From Streptomyces shenzhenensis (GTDB lineage Bacteria > Actinomycetota > Actinomycetes > Streptomycetales > Streptomycetaceae), in the NCBI RefSeq assembly GCF_021462265.1, contig NZ_JAJONF010000021.1:1-64000 (forward strand): 64,000 nucleotides of DNA, given 5' to 3'. Position numbers and translations under genes: made by a program. A model generated the notes under the pieces. The model saw nothing but the letters and a program-made list of their open reading frames with translations. It ran no database searches and was not told the DNA's origin. Positions 24,168 to 33,500 of the stretch are shown here, piece after piece. Positions within the stretch are counted from its first letter, which is position 1; each line of letters opens with the position of its first letter.

Positions 24168-26570
24168 GTGCCGACAGAGGACAGCAGCCGCCCCGGAGAC
24201 TCGCAGAACGACCTCTCCGGGTCGTCCCGGGATGTCGTACAGGCGGGAAGCGTCACCGGTGACATCCACTTTCACCAGGCAGCGGCCCCGGGGCCGACGC
24301 GACCCGTTCCACGGCAGCTCCCGGCCGACGTCCGCACCTTCGTCAACCGCTCCCATGAACTGGGCCAGCTGAACGCAGTACTGGCAGACGGGGACGGCGG
24401 ACACGTCGTCGTCTCGGTCCATGTGGTGGCCGGGACGGCGGGGGCGGGCAAGACATCGCTGGTCCTGCACTGGGCGCACCAGGTCAAGGAGCAGTTCCCC
24501 GACGGCCAGCTCTTCGTCGACCTCCGCGGCTACGACCCCGGGGACCCGGTCACCGCAGGCCAGGCACTGCGGCGCTTCCTCCGGGCCTTGGGCGTGGCCT
24601 CGGCCGACATCCCCCAGGACGTCGACGATGCCGCTGCGATGTACCGTTCACTGCTCGCCGACCGCCGGGTCCTGATCCTGCTGGACAACGCGGCCACCGT
24701 GAGCCAGGTCCGGCCGCTGCTCCCCGGCGGTGGAGCCAGCCTCGTCGTGGTCACCAGCCGCAACCGCCTGGCAGGCCTGGCCGTACGCGACGGCGCCCGC
24801 AGGATCACCCTCGGCACCCTTCCGGAGGCGGAAGCCGTCGCCCTGCTGCACGCGGTGACCAGGGACTACCGACACGACGACGAAGAGGACAAACTGGTCG
24901 AACTCGCCCAGCTCTGCGCCCGTCTTCCGCTCGCTCTGCGGATCGCGGCGGAGCGAGCCGCCAGCCACCCGCACATGCGACTCGAGGATCTCATCAGCGA
25001 TCTGCGCGACGAGTCCGAGCTCTGGGACGCTCTCAGCACCGGCATCGACGATGAAGCCGAAGCCATTCGTTCGGTCTTCACATGGTCCTACCGGGCTTTG
25101 CCCGCCCCTTCGGCCCGTCTCTTTCGCCTCCTCGGACTGCACCCGGGTCCTGAGATCAGCCTGCAGGCCGCAGCCGCTCTCGGCGAGCTCACACTCAGCC
25201 GGGCACGGCGACTGCTCGACGACCTCGTCGGCGCCCACCTGGTGGAACAGACCGCTCCGGACCGGTTCCAGTTCCACGACCTTCTACGCGCGTACGCCGC
25301 GGACCTGGCGCAGGCCGAGGAATCCCCCGAGCAGCGACAAGCCGCCTTGAGCCGTGTCCTGAGCTGGTATCTGCATACTGCAGACGCCGCCCAGACGTGG
25401 CTCTACCCTTCCGAGGACCACTTGCCACTGCCGGCGCCTCTCCCCGGCGTACAGCAACTCGTCTTCGCCGACTACAACGCCGCGGTCGACTGGACCGAAC
25501 GGGAGCACGGCAACTTCCTCCATGCCGTACGTGCCGCCGCCCAGCACGGACTCGACAGGACAGCCTGGCAGTTGGCCACCGTCCTGTGGTTCGCACGACC
25601 TCCCTCGGCGTCGGAACGCGACTGGCTGGAACTCGGCCGGATCGGATGGACGGCAGCCGTCTCGCAGGACGACAGAAGAGCGCAGCTGCGACTCCTCCTT
25701 AATATGGGGATCGCGTACCGGGCTCTGAACGACTTCGACGAGGGACTGGATGCTCTCGGCAAGGCCGTTGTCCTTGCACGCGGTCTGGAGAGCCGGTTCG
25801 ACGAGGCACGTGCCCTCAACCTCATCGGCCTGATCCATCTGCGACAGCGCGATCTCGGTCGGGCGGACGCACGTTTCGGCGAGGCGTTGTCACGTTTCCG
25901 GGACCTGGACAACCACCGCTGGACGGCGATCACGCTGGCCAATATCGCCGGCACCCGATTGAGCTCCGGCCGCCTGGCCGAGGCCGCCTCGGTCGTCGAC
26001 GAAGCCCTGGCCGCACACCGGGCCCAGGCCAACCGGGCAGGCGAGGGCAATCTGCTCCGGATCAAAGCCGAACTCCAGCTCGAACAAGGCGACCCGGATG
26101 CCGCCCGACGATCCATTGACGATGCTCTCGAGATCGCCTTCGCACTCCGCGACCACACCCGGGAAGGATTCTGGCTGCTGACCCTGGGCGGCATCCAGAG
26201 AGCCACCGCACAGTACGGCGACGCGCTCGCCTCCTGTCAACGCTCGGCCATGCTCCACCGGCGTCTCGGCGACCGCAGCCGCGAAGCCCTGGCCTGGCGG
26301 GGCACGGGGCAGACATACGCTGCCATGGGCCGCCGCGACGAAGCCGCGGTGTTCCATGGCCAGGCCGCGACCGTTCACCGCGACCTCGGGGACATGTGGC
26401 AGCTCGCTGTGGAACTCGACCGCCTTGCCGCCGCTGTCCGCCCGGAGGACCCCGATTCCGCCCGCGCCCACTGGACCGAGGCATTGACCCACCTGGCCCC
26501 GTACACCGACCTTCGGGCCACGGCTGTCCGCACCCGCATCGAGTCCCTGCTGGCCGGATTCGGCGACTGA
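24168..26570 (+). CDS. NB-ARC / TPR STAND regulator with N-terminal RHIM-like motif
   Basis: 800 aa from GTG 24168. Residues 14-35 (NDLSGSSRDVVQAGSVTG then DIHF) form a short motif like that at the end of the 22610 protein. NB-ARC module: P-loop GTAGAGKTS (89-97), LILLDN (Walker B), VVTSRNRL (sensor) and LPLALRIAAERAA (GxP-like). About 300-400 is a winged-helix-like region, followed by some 10 TPR-type helix pairs to the C-terminus (e.g. LGDRSREALAWRGTGQTYAAMG). It lacks the SARP DNA-binding domain of AfsR. In the NLR model, ligand binding at the TPRs triggers oligomerisation and exposes the motif, recruiting the small effector. Confidence 0.85.
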   Translation: MPTEDSSRPGDSQNDLSGSSRDVVQAGSVTGDIHFHQAAAPGPTRPVPRQLPADVRTFVNRSHELGQLNAVLADGDGGHVVVSVHVVAGTAGAGKTSLVLHWAHQVKEQFPDGQLFVDLRGYDPGDPVTAGQALRRFLRALGVASADIPQDVDDAAAMYRSLLADRRVLILLDNAATVSQVRPLLPGGGASLVVVTSRNRLAGLAVRDGARRITLGTLPEAEAVALLHAVTRDYRHDDEEDKLVELAQLCARLPLALRIAAERAASHPHMRLEDLISDLRDESELWDALSTGIDDEAEAIRSVFTWSYRALPAPSARLFRLLGLHPGPEISLQAAAALGELTLSRARRLLDDLVGAHLVEQTAPDRFQFHDLLRAYAADLAQAEESPEQRQAALSRVLSWYLHTADAAQTWLYPSEDHLPLPAPLPGVQQLVFADYNAAVDWTEREHGNFLHAVRAAAQHGLDRTAWQLATVLWFARPPSASERDWLELGRIGWTAAVSQDDRRAQLRLLLNMGIAYRALNDFDEGLDALGKAVVLARGLESRFDEARALNLIGLIHLRQRDLGRADARFGEALSRFRDLDNHRWTAITLANIAGTRLSSGRLAEAASVVDEALAAHRAQANRAGEGNLLRIKAELQLEQGDPDAARRSIDDALEIAFALRDHTREGFWLLTLGGIQRATAQYGDALASCQRSAMLHRRLGDRSREALAWRGTGQTYAAMGRRDEAAVFHGQAATVHRDLGDMWQLAVELDRLAAAVRPEDPDSARAHWTEALTHLAPYTDLRATAVRTRIESLLAGFGD

Positions 26571-26681
26571 CTCGGAGTGCTCGCCCACGGCCACGAACCG
26601 GCGGCTGGGCACCCAGGTCTTGCAAGGCCAGCCGAGCCAGAAGAACGCACCCGGTCCGAAGAGCTGGGGCCGACGGCCGGA

Positions 26682-26933
26682 TCAGATCCAGGTCACTTGG
26701 CGAACGTACACGCACTCGTGCCGGGGAACGATGAGGTAGACGAAGAATCCGCTGTCGACGTGTGCGGTGTCTCCCTTCGGGCCCAGCCCTTCGTACTGTG
26801 TTCCGTCGAGGTAGAAGGCCGCAGCCGCCCGCACCAGCTCGTCAGCCCTTTTCTCGACCTCGGTGACGAACGCCGGCGGTGCTCCGCCGATGACGTACGC
26901 CTCGCTGGGGTCGTACTCCCACCTCCACGTCAC
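26682..26933 (-). CDS. Small protein coupled to DUF6247 protein, possible RelE/ParE-like toxin
   Basis: 83 aa (MTWRWEYDPSEAYV ... VPRHECVYVRQVTWI). Its ATG overlaps the stop codon of the DUF6247 gene (ATGA), so the two are translationally coupled. Size, the Trp/Tyr/His-rich ends and a beta-strand pattern suggest a RelE/ParE-like fold, but I cannot point to catalytic residues. Toxin function is a guess from gene order. Confidence 0.6.
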   Translation of the reverse strand: MTWRWEYDPSEAYVIGGAPPAFVTEVEKRADELVRAAAAFYLDGTQYEGLGPKGDTAHVDSGFFVYLIVPRHECVYVRQVTWI

Positions 26934-27286
26934 TCGGACACCGCCTGCGTCGCCGCGTCCTCGACGGCACGTAGCTCGTCCATGGCGGATCGGAATGCGG
27001 GGTCGTCCTTGCTGGTGGTGCCGTGGATCGCGGCGAGAGCCCGGCTACGGCGTGCGGAGAGATCGGGCCGGCGCTCGATCTCCACCTGGGCGGCCCAGTG
27101 GGTCAGCCAGTGCTGCAGGTGCCCGATCTTGCTGGTCCGGATGGCGGCGGCGAGAGCTTCTTCCTTGTGCTTCTCCATCTCGTCCAGGCGGTGAGGGGCG
27201 ATCCGGGCGAGCGCCACGCGGACGGCGTCGGGGGTACGTTCGGGGCGTGGGACCAGCTCCGGGCTGTGGTCCGGCTGTGTGCTCAC
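26930..27286 (-). CDS. DUF6247 family protein, possible antitoxin
   Basis: 118 aa from GTG 27286, with GGGAGG 5-6 bases upstream. Family-typical sequence: RTPDAVRVALARIAPHRLDE and LQHWLTHWAAQVEIERRPDL. DUF6247 genes in Streptomyces are commonly followed by a small RelE-like gene. A partial degenerate copy of this region lies at 28761-28916. Function is not established. Confidence 0.7.
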   Translation of the reverse strand: MSTQPDHSPELVPRPERTPDAVRVALARIAPHRLDEMEKHKEEALAAAIRTSKIGHLQHWLTHWAAQVEIERRPDLSARRSRALAAIHGTTSKDDPAFRSAMDELRAVEDAATQAVSE

Positions 27287-27300
27287 GATGTCCTCCCAAA

Positions 27301-27383
27301 GGGTGCCTCGGCCAGCATATCCAGCCGGGGCGTACGTATCAGAGGTCGTCGTCCAGGCCCTCCGCACGGCGGATCATCCGCCA
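27301..27383 (-). pseudogene. Relic of hsdR 3' end and its terminator
   Basis: 83 bp aligning without gaps to 30498-30580 (about 72 of 83 identical by eye). It covers the transcription terminator and the last codons of hsdR (the relic reads MIRRAEGLDDDL, the intact gene MIRREEGLEDDV). It abuts the HATPase_c relic within about 4 bp. Confidence 0.75.
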
Positions 27384-27386
27384 CAG

Positions 27387-27475
27387 GGGGTGGAGCTGAA
27401 CGGCATCGCGAAGTGGCCTGTGGGGCTGGTGGGCCGGGGGACGCGATCGGGGGGAACGGTCTCGCTGTTCATGCC
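27387..27475 (-). pseudogene. Head of a HATPase_c regulator gene (repeat copy 2)
   Basis: 85 of 89 positions match 22171-22259. It would encode MNSETVPPDRVPRPTSPTG, the first residues of the 21726-22256 protein, and is then cut off by the hsdR relic. It sits divergent to the intact XRE gene, in the place where the full gene would be expected. Confidence 0.8.
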
Positions 27476-27624
27476 CCCAAAGGTCCCGGTGGTGGCGTAG
27501 CGTGACCAGTGGTGACGCACCGCCGCGTACCGGTTGTACGCGACGGAACGGGAGGTGTACGAGGCGCGCGGCGTGACCGGTTCGGGGCGGGGGCGTTGGG
27601 CCGGGGAACCGGGCCGGGGAGGCG

Positions 27625-28494
27625 GTGCAGACGATGGAGACAGTGGAGCGGGGCGAGGGCGAGCGGGAAGACGCCGGGCCGAGGCCGGAGGACGAGCCGG
27701 GGTCGGGCGTGGTGACGGCGTTCGGACGGCAGTTGAAGCTGCTGCGGGTACGGGCGGCCCTGGAACGGCCCGAGTTCGGGAAGCTGGTGGGATACGCGGG
27801 GCAGTCGATCGCCTCCTTCGAGCAGGGGCGGCGGATCCCCCCGCCGAGGTTCATCGACCGCGCGGACGAGGTCCTGGACGCCGGGGGCGTCCTCAAGGCG
27901 CTGAAGGAGGAGGTGGGGCGGGCACAGTATCCGGCGTTCTTCCGGGACATGGCGCGGTTGGAGGCGCAAGCGGTGGCTCTCCACGTGTACGCGGCCCAGG
28001 CGGTTCCCGGTCTGCTGCAAACCGACGAGTACGCGCGAGCCGTGTTCACCATGCGGCGCCCGTTGCTTGACGAAGACACTATCGAGCAACGGGTCGCAGC
28101 CCGCCTCGCCCGACAGGAGATCTTCTCCCGCAGGCCGATGCCGACCTTGAGTTTCGTGATCGAGGAGTCGGTACTTCGACGCCCCATCGGTGGTTGGGCG
28201 TTACTGCAAGGACAGCTTGAGCAGATCATGCTGCACGCGCACCGCCGAAACGTGGAGGTCCAGATCATGCCCAACGACCGCACGGAGCACTGCGGTCTGG
28301 CCGGACCCTTCACCTTGATCGAGGACCGCGACGGGCGGAGGATGGCCTATGTTGAGGTCCAGCGAGACAGCCGCCTCCACACCGACAGGTCGGCCGTCAG
28401 GGAGATCGAGGAACAGTACGGAATCCTTCGGGCTCAGGCGCTGACTCCTCATGAATCGCTGGCCTTTGTCGAGGAACTGCTGGGAGAGAAATGA
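27625..28494 (+). CDS. XRE-family regulator with DUF5753
   Basis: 289 aa, GTG 27625 (ATG three codons downstream also possible). The N-terminal helix-turn-helix (FGRQLKLLRVRAAL ... VGYAGQSIASFEQGRRIP) is followed by the DUF5753 sensor-like domain (AVPGLLQTDEYARAV; LIEDRDGRRMAYVEVQ). These proteins pair with DUF397 proteins in Streptomyces development and antibiotic regulation (BldB/WhiJ-type systems). The next gene overlaps by 4 bp (ATGA). Confidence 0.9.
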   Translation: MQTMETVERGEGEREDAGPRPEDEPGSGVVTAFGRQLKLLRVRAALERPEFGKLVGYAGQSIASFEQGRRIPPPRFIDRADEVLDAGGVLKALKEEVGRAQYPAFFRDMARLEAQAVALHVYAAQAVPGLLQTDEYARAVFTMRRPLLDEDTIEQRVAARLARQEIFSRRPMPTLSFVIEESVLRRPIGGWALLQGQLEQIMLHAHRRNVEVQIMPNDRTEHCGLAGPFTLIEDRDGRRMAYVEVQRDSRLHTDRSAVREIEEQYGILRAQALTPHESLAFVEELLGEK

Positions 28495-28703
28495 GCAACC
28501 AGATGCCTGAGCCGACTGTGCCGGAGTCAGCCTGGTTCAAGAGCAGCTATAGCAGTGGCGAGGGCGGGGAGTGTGTCGAGGTGGTCGACGCCGCCGGAAC
28601 CGTACACATACGGGACTCGAAGGCCCGATCCGGACCGGTTCTGACGGTCACCCCCGATGCGTGGGCCGGGCTCGTCCGGCTCGCCGCCGACCAGACTGTC
28701 TGA
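28491..28703 (+). CDS. DUF397 family small protein
   Basis: 70 aa. Typical DUF397 pattern: WFKSSYSSGEGGECVEV, HIRDSKARSGPVLTVTPDAWAGL. It is encoded in a 4-bp overlap with the XRE-DUF5753 gene. Family members act as partners of the XRE protein (WhiJ/BldB-like switches). Confidence 0.9.
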   Translation: MSNQMPEPTVPESAWFKSSYSSGEGGECVEVVDAAGTVHIRDSKARSGPVLTVTPDAWAGLVRLAADQTV

Positions 28704-28760
28704 GCCGTACATTCACAACCCCCGTGGGTGCCCAGTCGCGCTGCCGACTGGCCCCACGTC

Positions 28761-28916
28761 TGGGGTCGTACTCCCTCACACGTCACTCGGACACCGCCCG
28801 CGTCCCAATGTCCTCGACGGTACGCAGCTCGCCCGCGGCGGATCAGAATGCGGAGCTGTCCTTGCCGGTGGTGCCGTGGATCGCGGCGAGAGCCCGGCTA
28901 CGGCGTGCGGAGAGAT
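28761..28916 (-). pseudogene. Degenerate copy of the DUF6247 / small-gene junction
   Basis: 156 bp resembling 26906-27063, including CGTGGATCGCGGCGAGAGCC and GGCTACGGCGTGCGGAGAGAT identical in both. It covers the junction of the two coupled genes but cannot encode either. The remainder of 28704-29018 contains only two hairpins. Confidence 0.75.
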
Positions 28917-28937
28917 GCGCGGTGGGCAGGGACGGCA

Positions 28938-28970
28938 GGTGCGGACGCCGAAGGTGATGACGTCCGCACC
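28938..28970. terminator. Hairpin between convergent genes
   Basis: GGTGCGGACG / CGTCCGCACC, perfect 10-bp stem, between the DUF397 gene (plus) and the 29019 gene (minus). A second small 7-bp hairpin lies at 28993-29009. Confidence 0.5.
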
Positions 28971-29018
28971 GAAGTCTTGGGCAACCCCACACCACTCACC
29001 AAGTGAGTGCGAGCGCGT

Positions 29019-30332
29019 CTACCCCGCTGCGGGCAGCGCGGGGAACACGACCACCGAACCGTCCCTGTCGCGGGCGATCTCGATCGCCACGTCTGTCGAG
29101 CGGCTGTTGACCATGACGCCGTCGCCCAGCTTGCGAATCCGGTGCGCCGCGCGCATCAGACGATCGACTTCATCGGTCGTGAAGACGGGCCGCCAGCCTT
29201 GCGGGCCTGCCAGCTCCAGCGCCGAAAGGTGTACCAGCACACGGGCGATGCCCGACTCCAGCTCGTCGAGGCGCTGCTGGTCGCGCTTGAGCTCGCGGGT
29301 GAAGTTCTCGAACATGTTGTCAAGGTTGTCCTGCGCATGCTCGACCGCCTGCAGGACGACGACCCGCCGCTTCAGCGCAACGGCCAAGGCGGCGAGTTCG
29401 AGGTGGGCGCGGAACGTGCCGCCATGCTCGTCGACGCCGGGGAACGACTTGGTCAGCGTGCCGATCTCGACGGGCTTGCCGTCGGGCAGCTTGTCGAGTG
29501 CGCTCTGCCACTGGGCAAGGCGGCGGTCAGCGCGGCCCAGCGCCGTGTTGATGGCGTGCACTGCCGAGTCCAGTCCCAGCGAGATACCGAGTTTGCCCTG
29601 GTCGAGCAGAATGGCGGTGGCTTTGTCGATGGCATCGCGGCAGCCGTCGAGTTCGCTGTGCTCCTCTTCGAGCTTCTGCTCGTGCAGCTGCTCCAGCAGT
29701 TCTGTGATGTGTTCGATAGCCTTCTGGCGCTTGTAGTCGGCATGCGCGCTCACCCCCACCGCTACGGCCATGAGCACGAGCGGCGCGGCCACGGTGAGCG
29801 CCGCGCCGCCGGCGGCCGCGGCACCGGCTGTCGCACCGGCTCCGCCGACCGCGCCTGCTGCGGCCACTTTGCCGACCGGCACGAACGTCGCGTTGGCGGC
29901 GATGCCCGTCGAGTTCATGAGTGCACCGTGGATGCCACCGGCGACCGCCTTCGATGGCATCGAACGGACCATGCCCTGACCGAGCTGGGCGGCGACCTTC
30001 GCCGGAACCACCATGCGATACAGGATTTCGCCGCCGGCGGTCGCCCTGGCCGCCGTAAGGGAACTTCGCGTCGATTGCGTGATGAACTGCGACAGGTGCT
30101 GCGCCAGGGGACTCGCGGCATCGAGCGGGATGCCTCGGCTGCGGTCGAGCCTGTCTGGCAGCGGATGCGCCTCAAGCGTGGCGATCGGCGCGTCGGCCAT
30201 GACGGCCAGCACACCGCGCAGTTCAGCCAGGCGCTCAGCCGTCATCGGCTCGTCTCCGGCCAATGCGGGCACCCGGACGTCACCGGTCGCCAGCGTCCAC
30301 ACCGGAACGAGTGCCTTGCGGGCTTCAGCCAT
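29019..30332 (-). CDS. Unrecognised protein with hydrophobic central segment, downstream of hsdR
   Basis: 437 aa from ATG 30332 (MAEARKALVPVW), preceded by AGGGGGAGACG. Residues about 150-200 form a long Ala/Gly-rich hydrophobic stretch (GAVGGAGATAGAAAAGG then LTVAAPLVLMAVAVGVSA) likely to insert in the membrane as a hairpin. The rest is helical and partly coiled-coil (LLEQLHEQKLEEEHSELDG; FENFTRELKRDQQRLDELE). It is on the same strand as hsdMSR but separated by about 200 bp and a terminator. I do not recognise the family. A membrane-active effector is possible but unproven. Confidence 0.7.
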   Translation of the reverse strand: MAEARKALVPVWTLATGDVRVPALAGDEPMTAERLAELRGVLAVMADAPIATLEAHPLPDRLDRSRGIPLDAASPLAQHLSQFITQSTRSSLTAARATAGGEILYRMVVPAKVAAQLGQGMVRSMPSKAVAGGIHGALMNSTGIAANATFVPVGKVAAAGAVGGAGATAGAAAAGGAALTVAAPLVLMAVAVGVSAHADYKRQKAIEHITELLEQLHEQKLEEEHSELDGCRDAIDKATAILLDQGKLGISLGLDSAVHAINTALGRADRRLAQWQSALDKLPDGKPVEIGTLTKSFPGVDEHGGTFRAHLELAALAVALKRRVVVLQAVEHAQDNLDNMFENFTRELKRDQQRLDELESGIARVLVHLSALELAGPQGWRPVFTTDEVDRLMRAAHRIRKLGDGVMVNSRSTDVAIEIARDRDGSVVVFPALPAAG

Positions 30333-30500
30333 CGTCTCCCCCTCTTTTCCCACAACAACCTATGGCGTACATCGGACAAGAACGGTATGAGCCTCGTGCA
30401 GTCGGTTACGGGCGCTGCCTGCAGGTGAAGTGACGATCACCAGGGCAACCCACCGCCTCACCCACGGCCGTCAGGCCGCAGACGGATCGAGGCCGAAGGG

Positions 30501-30529
30501 CGCCCCGGCCGGCATGTCCGGCCGGGGCG
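30501..30529 (-). terminator. Terminator of the hsd operon
   Basis: Perfect 12-bp GC stem (CGCCCCGGCCGG / CCGGCCGGGGCG) with loop CATGT, 6 bp after the hsdR stop codon. A decayed copy lies at 27301-27330. Confidence 0.65.
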
Positions 30530-30535
30530 TACGAG

Positions 30536-33500
30536 TCAGACGTCGTCCTCCAGGCCCTCCTCGCGGCGGATCATCCGCCAGGCGGCCTTGCGGGCGCTGC
30601 GGTCCAGGCTGGACTTGAAGCCCTTGTCGGGGCCGAAGTACTGGCGGCCCATGCCCGCGATGGTGTCGATGTGGTCGGCCATCTTGTCCGCGAAGACGTT
30701 GTCGAAGACGAGACCGAAGTTGTCCTCGTCGTTGACGACGGCGGCCGCCCGCACCTTCGGGTCGGCCTTGGCCTCCTCGAACGGGCGGATGACGTCCTGC
30801 TCGGTGAACTCGGTGCCGAAGCGTTCGTTGAACTTCTCGATCAGCTGCGAGAGCAGCGACTTCTCCGCTTCCTTCGCGCCGCCCGAGCCGTCGCCGAAGC
30901 CCTGCATCGTCGTCGGCCCCTCGGAGGTGAGAGAGACGTCGTACTCGCCGGTCTTCTCCACGCGCATGTGGCTGAGGTCGATCTCCCCTATGTCCACGCC
31001 GCCGTCCGCGCGGCGCGGCAGCCGGTTGAGGAGGTAGCGGCCGTAGAGGTGCAGCCGCTCCAGCTCGGCGTCCCGGTAGGGCACGATCTGCGCGAGGAAG
31101 CCGTACTTCCTGACGTAGTCGTTGAGGTCGGCGCGGAAGCCCTCCGCCACCTCCTGGTCGTCCTCGTCCTCGCTTTCGAGCAGGGGCGTGAAGCGGGCGA
31201 CGGCCGGCGAGAGCAGCCGGTACAGCTCGGCGTGCAGCTTCTCCCACTTGGACTGCGAGCCGGCGGCCTTCTCTTTGGCGGCGAAGTACGCGGCGGCGAA
31301 CTCGTCCATCTCCTGCCCGGACAGGATTCCCGCCTGCATGACCCGGCTCTGCGCGGTGTAGAGCAGGTTGGGGTCGGAGGGGAGGGTGTTCGCCTCCTCG
31401 AAGTACGGGCGGAAGGAGTCCTGTATGTCCTCGGCGTCGTTGACGAAGTCCAGTACCGCGAGGTCGGCCTGGGTCTTGCGCTCGGCGGTCCGGTTCAGCC
31501 GGGACAGGGTCTGGACGGCAGAGATGCCGGTCAGCGTCTTGTTGACGTACATCGTCGTCAGCAGCGGCTGGTCGAACCCGGTCTGGTACTTCTCCGCGAC
31601 GACCAGGATCCTGTACTCGCGCTGGCCCGTTCCGCCGGCGCGCGCGGCCTTGTCGTCGGCACGCGTGTACGCGAACGCCTTCGGCAGCGCGCTCTCCGAC
31701 AGCCCGCCGTTCTCCTTCGGCTCGGTGGTCTCCTCGCCGTCGATAGTGAGGGAGCCGGAGAAGGCGACAAGGACACCCAGGTCGGGATACTTGGTGTCGT
31801 AGTCCCGGTCCTTGATGTAGCTCTTGATCGCACGTGCCATCTGCACGGCGTTCTGCCGGGAGGCGGTCACGACCATCGACTTGGCCCGCCCGCCGAGACG
31901 GCCGCGGCTGTGGGTGACGAAGTGCTCCACGATCACCTGGGCGTGCTGGGCGACCGTCGAGTCATGGGTCAGCGCGTACCGGGCGAGCAGACTGTTCGCC
32001 TTCGACGGGTCTACCTCCTTCTCGTCGGGGTTCTGGTTCACCAGCTTCCAGTACGTGTTGTACGTGACGTAGTTGCGCAGCGGGTCGAGGATGAAGCCCT
32101 CCTCGATCGCCTGCCGCATGGAGTACGTGTGGAAGGGCCGGTAGGTCGCCTCGCCGGCGATGTCCTGGAGCGTGCCGAAGAGTTCGAGGGTCTTGGCCTT
32201 CGGCGTGGCGGTGAACGCGAAGTAGGAGAGGTTCGCGGCGCGGGAACGCTGCTCCGCCCTCTTCTTGAGCTGGTCTTCGAGGGTGGCGGCGGAGGGGGCT
32301 TTGACCGTGGTCGCGCCTTCGTCGTCCGAGTCGGAGTCCAGGCCGAAGTCGCGCAGGGCGGACCGTACGGCGGTGGCGGCGTCGCCGGACTGCGAGGAGT
32401 GCGCCTCGTCCACGATGATCGCGAAACGGCTGCCCCGGATCTCGGTGGGGTTGCGCTGGAGGTAGTCGAGCAGCGCTGGGAAGGAGTGCAGGGTGACGGT
32501 GACGATCTTCCCGGTGTCACGGGAGAGGGCCTTCGCGAGCTGCTCGCCCTTCGCCCCGTGCTTCTCGTCGATCTTCACGACGAGGCCCGCGGTCTGCTCG
32601 AAATTGCCGACCGTTTCCCGGAGCTGGGCGTCCAGGTTGCGGCGGTCGGTGATGACGATGACCTTGTCGAAGACCGGCACGCCCGGCTTGAGGCCCTTGG
32701 CCACGGCCTCGGCGTCGAGTTCGTGGGGGTCGGTGGGGGTGTGCAGGTCGCTGAGGCGGTGTGCGAGCCAGCCGATGGTGTTCGACTTGCCCGAGCCGGC
32801 CGAGGCCATGATCAGGTAGTCGTGGCCCGCGCCGTGGGTGGCGGCGTGCGCGGTGAGCTTCTTGACCGCGTCCCACTGCTGGAACCTGGGGAAGACCATC
32901 GTCTTCGTCGTGCCGCCGCCGGGTGTCTTGCTCTTGTGCAGGTGCACGAATCGTTGGAGCAGGTCCAGCCAGTTGTCCGGCTGCCAGACCTGCTCCCAGA
33001 GGTACGAGGTCGCGTACGTGCCGTAGACGGTCGGGGCCGGGTTTCCGGCGCCGCCCGGCTGACCAGGGCCGTTGGAGCCGGTGTTAAAGGGCAGGAAGCG
33101 GGTGTTCTTGCCCTTGAGGTGGGTGGCGACGAAGACCAGGTCCGGGTCGACGGCGAAGTTCGCGACGACCCGGCGCGTGAAGATCAGTTCGGTGGGGTCC
33201 CGGTCGGTGCGGTACTGCTCCTTGGCCTGCTCCACCCCCTGCTGGGTCAGCGGGTTTTTCAACTCGGCCGTGGCGACGGGGATTCCGTTGAGGAAGAGGG
33301 TGAGGTCGAGCTTGTTGCCCCAGTCGGCCTGCTTCGTCGCGTACGCGAGTTCGCGGACAACGGTGAGGCGGTTGGCCCGGTAGCCGTCGAGCACGGAGTC
33401 GTGGGCGACGAGGTTCGGCTTGAAGTAGGCGACGCGGAGGAGGACGCCCCGGTCCTTGACGCCGTTGCGGAGCACGTCGAGGAGGCCGTTGGTGGCGATG

